From: Oligoflexales bacterium
Lineage (GTDB): Bacteria; Bdellovibrionota_B; Oligoflexia; Oligoflexales; RGVZ01
Length of the DNA: 64,000 bases
Direction: 5' to 3'
Assembly (NCBI GenBank): GCA_947479535.1
Contig: CANJZQ010000002.1
Span: 62,001-126,000 of the forward strand
Each line of letters starts with the position of its first letter. The stretch's first letter is position 1. The position numbers were made by a program, and so were the translations under genes. The notes under the pieces are model-generated. The model did not search any database and was not told the DNA's origin. It saw only the letters and a program-made list of their open reading frames with translations. Below, one piece after another: positions 61,357-64,000 of the stretch.

Positions 61357-62460
61357 TTACTGGATCATGCTCAACGGCGGAATGTTCTCGCCGGGATTCA
61401 CGACATAATTTCGCACCACAGAACCGGCACCGATCACGGCACCGTCACCCAACTCCACGTCATCCAACGTGACATTGGAGCCAACCTTACAACCGCGCCC
61501 GATCACTGTCCTGCCTTCCAGACAGGCCCCTGGACCAATCTCGCTGTCCACTCCGACCTTGCAGTCGGCTTCCACGTGGCAGCTTTCCGGATTGTGAAAG
61601 GTAACTCCAGATTTCATCAGAGATTCAATCATCCTTCGGACCAAGATCTTTTCCACGGCAGCCAGCTGACTGCGGTCGTTCACCCCCAAAAAGTCTTGCC
61701 AGTCGTCACACTCATGAACAACGACTTTTAGGTTCTTCTGCACGGCGAGCCCAAGACAATCCGTCAAGTAGTACTCGCCTTGGCTGTTGTTGGGGTGCAA
61801 CTCATCCATCAACCCAAACAGCGAGGCAGCCTTCGCAAAGATCACGCCAGAATTACAGCGGTTGATATTTCTTTGTTCGGGGGACGCATCGCGCTCTTCA
61901 ACGATCGCAGCAAATTTATCATCCGCACTCGTCAATATCCGCCCGTAGCCGGTCGGATCTGCAACCCGCATGGCGAGGACTCCGAGGTCTGCACCACTGG
62001 CACGGCAAGCGGCCACGAACTTCAGGAGGGCCTGACCCGTGATCGCCGGAGTGTCGCCGGCACAAATAATGACCTCATCTGGCTGCACGGCCTGTAGTGG
62101 ATTTCCTTCATCCTCAAGAAGTTCGGCATTTGCGAAACCAGGCTTCTTGATCCCCGGAAGGGCCGGATAGGCTGAAGCCACGGCATCGCCTGTGCCCCGC
62201 GCTGTTTTCTGGACGCAAAAGACAGCCGAGGGGAAACGGCGCCAGGCTTCACGTCCAGAGGCTGCCATGGTTGGACTGATGACGACAATTTGTCGCTCGA
62301 TACCGGCAGCTTGGAGGCTGCGCACCACCCAATCCAGCATTGGCAGGCCAGCCGCCTTGTGCAGCACCTTGGGCAAGTCGCTTTTCATGCGCGTGCCCTT
62401 GCCTGCGGCCAGGACGATACCGGAAATGACTGTTTTTGATTTTGAAAGGCTCTCACTCAT
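61357..62460 (-). CDS. glmU: UDP-N-acetylglucosamine pyrophosphorylase, GlmU-like short form
   Basis: GlmU normally acetylates GlcN-1-P and then uridylylates it. This 367-residue version has the full N-terminal pyrophosphorylase: LAAGKGTRMKSDLPKVLH (residues 17-34), AGDTPAI and the NINRCNSGV block. The left-handed beta-helix that follows has only about four to five coils (from about residue 280, with VGVDSEIGPGACLEGRTVIGRG) and stops at PPLSMIQ. Full GlmU is ~450 residues; the acetyltransferase active-site region is missing. It probably does only the second reaction. ATG at 62460 decides the N-terminus; a longer reading reaches 62559 without support. Confidence 0.9.
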   Translation of the reverse strand: MSESLSKSKTVISGIVLAAGKGTRMKSDLPKVLHKAAGLPMLDWVVRSLQAAGIERQIVVISPTMAASGREAWRRFPSAVFCVQKTARGTGDAVASAYPALPGIKKPGFANAELLEDEGNPLQAVQPDEVIICAGDTPAITGQALLKFVAACRASGADLGVLAMRVADPTGYGRILTSADDKFAAIVEERDASPEQRNINRCNSGVIFAKAASLFGLMDELHPNNSQGEYYLTDCLGLAVQKNLKVVVHECDDWQDFLGVNDRSQLAAVEKILVRRMIESLMKSGVTFHNPESCHVEADCKVGVDSEIGPGACLEGRTVIGRGCKVGSNVTLDDVELGDGAVIGAGSVVRNYVVNPGENIPPLSMIQ

Positions 62461-62570
62461 ATCGGGAAAGTACCGCGGTCTGGACAGCCCGGCAACGCCG
62501 CAATTTGACGGCACGCGATGCATCTGGCAGAAAACTGACTGGGGTTTTTTAATTGGCAAAGGGGATCTTC

Positions 62571-63323
62571 GTGGGAATCGTGCAAAAGTTCAAAGCCTGG
62601 CGCCAAAGCCAGCACGAAGGAAAAGTCGCCCGGGCTGCCAAAACAGCTAAAAATCCCAAGGCAATCCGTGAAGACCGCTGGGCGGCACTGGAAGCCCTTT
62701 GTGCAATGGAAGAACCGGAAGAGGCCGTCCCGCATCTTTTACAACGCTTTGAATTTAGTCTGGAAAACGGGATCGGCGACGCGCGGGAAAAGGAACTTGC
62801 GATGGGTGGCATCACCCGCTTTGGCGACCGGGCCGTACCTCAAGTGATGGAACACCTGGCAACAACCACCCGGATCGCTTGGCCGATCAAGATCCTGAAA
62901 GCCTTGGGCGACGACACTTTGGTGGTCGAAGGATTGAAAAAGGCGCTGAACTTTGGCGAGACCACTTTTGATCAAGGCCAGACCGACAAAAACTACGATT
63001 TGCTCTGCCATCTGGTTGAGCACAAGCTGGGCTCGTATGCCCACGAGTTGCGCCGGTTTCTGGAAGACCCGGACGAACGCGTCCGCTTTGCCGCTGCCGA
63101 AGTCCTGATCGAGCAAAACGATGCCACCATGATTCCCATGCTCGAAGGTTTTCTAACCGACCAGACGGTGGAAAACATCCGCATCAGGCAGGCTGTTCTG
63201 CGCGCCTTTGTCGAGCGTCAATGGACCTTGACCCAACCCGAACGGATTTCAGGGGGTGAAGTGGTTCCCGGAGTCTACGTCACCCAAAGCAGAACCTTGG
63301 CCGTGCGCGGACAGCATTCGTGA
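62571..63323 (+). CDS. HEAT-repeat protein
   Basis: In this 250-residue cytoplasmic protein several HEAT/armadillo-like helical pairs are visible: REDRWAALEALCAMEEPEEAVPHLLQRF (key part WAALEALCAMEEPEEAVPHL), GITRFGDRAVPQVMEHLA, and ERVRFAAAEVLIEQNDATMIPMLEGFL (key part RVRFAAAEVLIEQND). The spacing suits scaffold or regulatory proteins. GTG at 62571 is chosen since AAAGGGG stands eight bases before it; a TTG at 62553 is the alternative. It diverges from glmU across 110 bases and overlaps the VOC gene by four. Function unknown. Confidence 0.72.
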   Translation: MGIVQKFKAWRQSQHEGKVARAAKTAKNPKAIREDRWAALEALCAMEEPEEAVPHLLQRFEFSLENGIGDAREKELAMGGITRFGDRAVPQVMEHLATTTRIAWPIKILKALGDDTLVVEGLKKALNFGETTFDQGQTDKNYDLLCHLVEHKLGSYAHELRRFLEDPDERVRFAAAEVLIEQNDATMIPMLEGFLTDQTVENIRIRQAVLRAFVERQWTLTQPERISGGEVVPGVYVTQSRTLAVRGQHS

Positions 63324-63724
63324 TTTCTCCGGCAGCCATCTGCCAGATTGAAATCCCGGTCTCGGACGTCGAGGCCTCTGTCCAGTTTTACGAGCATGTC
63401 TTTGGCTGGCACCGTTCGCCCGCGGAAATTCAGGAATACATCGTTCTTGAAACGCCTGATTCAGCGTCAGACAGGCCACATTCGGTTGGAGTCAGCTTGA
63501 TTCCAGGCGCAACTCCAGCCGGACGCAACGGGCACGCCCATACGGTCCTTTATTTCCAGGTCGAAGATCCTGAGGAAATTGCGCGGCGGGCTGTTACTTT
63601 TGGCGGAACCAAACGATTTGGCCCCCGCAAGGTTCCGTCCTACGGCGAAATCTGGCGCATCACAGATCCCGATGGCAATCAGTTTGGCCTTTTCAAACCC
63701 GCCGTTCGCCGCCAAGAAGATTGA
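63320..63724 (+). CDS. VOC-superfamily (glyoxalase/bleomycin-resistance-like) protein
   Basis: The 134-residue protein is one VOC double module. It opens with IEIPVSDVEASVQFYEHVFGW (key part IPVSDVEASVQFYEHVFGW) and closes with WRITDPDGNQFGLFKP, the family signature. Of the usual metal ligands the last Glu/His position is not clear, so catalysis cannot be assigned; many members are binding proteins or dioxygenase-like. GTG start overlaps the HEAT-protein stop (GTGA). Confidence 0.85.
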   Translation: MISPAAICQIEIPVSDVEASVQFYEHVFGWHRSPAEIQEYIVLETPDSASDRPHSVGVSLIPGATPAGRNGHAHTVLYFQVEDPEEIARRAVTFGGTKRFGPRKVPSYGEIWRITDPDGNQFGLFKPAVRRQED

Positions 63725-64000
63725 TCAAACGATTTTGCGTTGAATGTCTGGATTCAAACGGGCGAGAAGTTCGTAGTGGATCGTATCGGCCCAGCCAGCA
63801 ACTTCTCCGGCAGAGAGAAACTCTGCCCCATCCCTGCCAATCAAAACCGCGATGTCGCCGACTTTCGCCGCCGGGACTTCCGTAACATCAATCATCATCA
63901 TGTTCATGCACACGCGCCCAACGACCTGACATCGGGCACCGTGAACAAGAACGTAAGCGGAACTGCCACTGGCGGCCCGGGGGAAGCCCTCATAATAGCC
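63725..64000 (-). CDS. alr: Alanine racemase, C-terminal part (runs off the right edge)
   Basis: The minus strand is open from the stop at 63725 to the window edge, 91 codons. The visible part has the catalytic-tyrosine motif, here GYYEGFPRA (usually GYADGxPR), then VVGRVCMNMMMIDVTEVP (key part GRVCMNMMMIDVT, as GRVxMDxxxVDV) and the end WADTIHYELLARLNP, close to the standard WAGTIxYExLxRI. The enzyme makes D-alanine for peptidoglycan. The shorter internal GTG (63913) is not the start. The N-terminal two-thirds, with the PLP lysine, lies outside the window. Confidence 0.9.
   Translation of the reverse strand, partial: GYYEGFPRAASGSSAYVLVHGARCQVVGRVCMNMMMIDVTEVPAAKVGDIAVLIGRDGAEFLSAGEVAGWADTIHYELLARLNPDIQRKIV

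Overview
The window looks like chromosome of a flagellated Gram-negative bacterium, most plausibly a Bdellovibrionota/Oligoflexia-type lineage of the former Deltaproteobacteria. The lineage is an inference. It rests on sigma-54/sigma-28 style flagellar promoters, LPS core genes (Kdo transferase, heptosyltransferase), an unusually large number of predicted lipoproteins, frequent GTG/TTG starts, and mid-50s G+C by eye. Genes are tightly packed in short operons on both strands, with many 1-14 nt start/stop overlaps and several convergent genes whose ends overlap. I saw no rRNA, tRNA, CRISPR array, transposase, integrase or phage gene.

Layout. 1-1149 (-): CBS protein, membrane protein and the start of a lipoprotein. 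1278-2736 (+): an exported protein, an intrinsic terminator and an exported HNH-type lipoprotein. 2745-5228 (-): an 827-residue orphan. 5340-6119 (+): lgt. 6099-16425 (-): a flagellar operon in the order TPR protein, sigma-54 activator, flgB, flgC, fliE, fliF, fliH, fliI, fliJ, motE-like. It is driven by a consensus-perfect sigma-54 promoter with an upstream dyad. The same spacer carries a sigma-28-like promoter pointing the other way into a PilZ gene. 17133-19451 (-): CHASE2 hybrid histidine kinase. 19601-26530 (+): ABC exporter-like ATPase and His-rich permease, DUF3299-like protein, histidine kinase, response regulator, dapF, an acyltransferase and galE. 26522-34853 (-): an uncharacterised envelope operon (anchored protein, lipoprotein, large PEGA lipoprotein, TolB-like lipoprotein, family-5 solute-binding protein, PilZ protein).

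34938-38883 (+): heptosyltransferase, waaA and RNase E/G. 38886-43668 (-): alpha/beta hydrolase, fliK, flgD and a cysteine-rich lipoprotein. 43864-46437 (-): M1 aminopeptidase. 46635-50081 (+): rplU, rpmA, obgE, nadD, rsfS, rlmH. 50119-51551 (-): small lipoprotein and an Omp85-type barrel. 51697-55380 (+): mutS and a DksA-like protein with a histone-like tail, followed by a large hairpin repeat. 55526-62460 (-): glmU (short form), glmS, pcrA-type helicase, ftsB-like gene and a lipoprotein. 62571-63724 (+): HEAT-repeat and VOC proteins. 63725-64000 (-): 3' end of an alanine racemase gene.

How it fits together. One theme is staged flagellar control: a sigma-54 activator sits inside the operon it probably controls, while a likely c-di-GMP-binding PilZ protein comes from a late-class promoter beside it. 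A second theme is envelope construction: lgt for lipoprotein maturation, many lipoproteins, LPS core transfer, and amino-sugar and diaminopimelate supply for peptidoglycan. The least explained parts are the PEGA/TolB/solute-binding operon, the His-rich ABC plus two-component operon, and the orphan lipoproteins.
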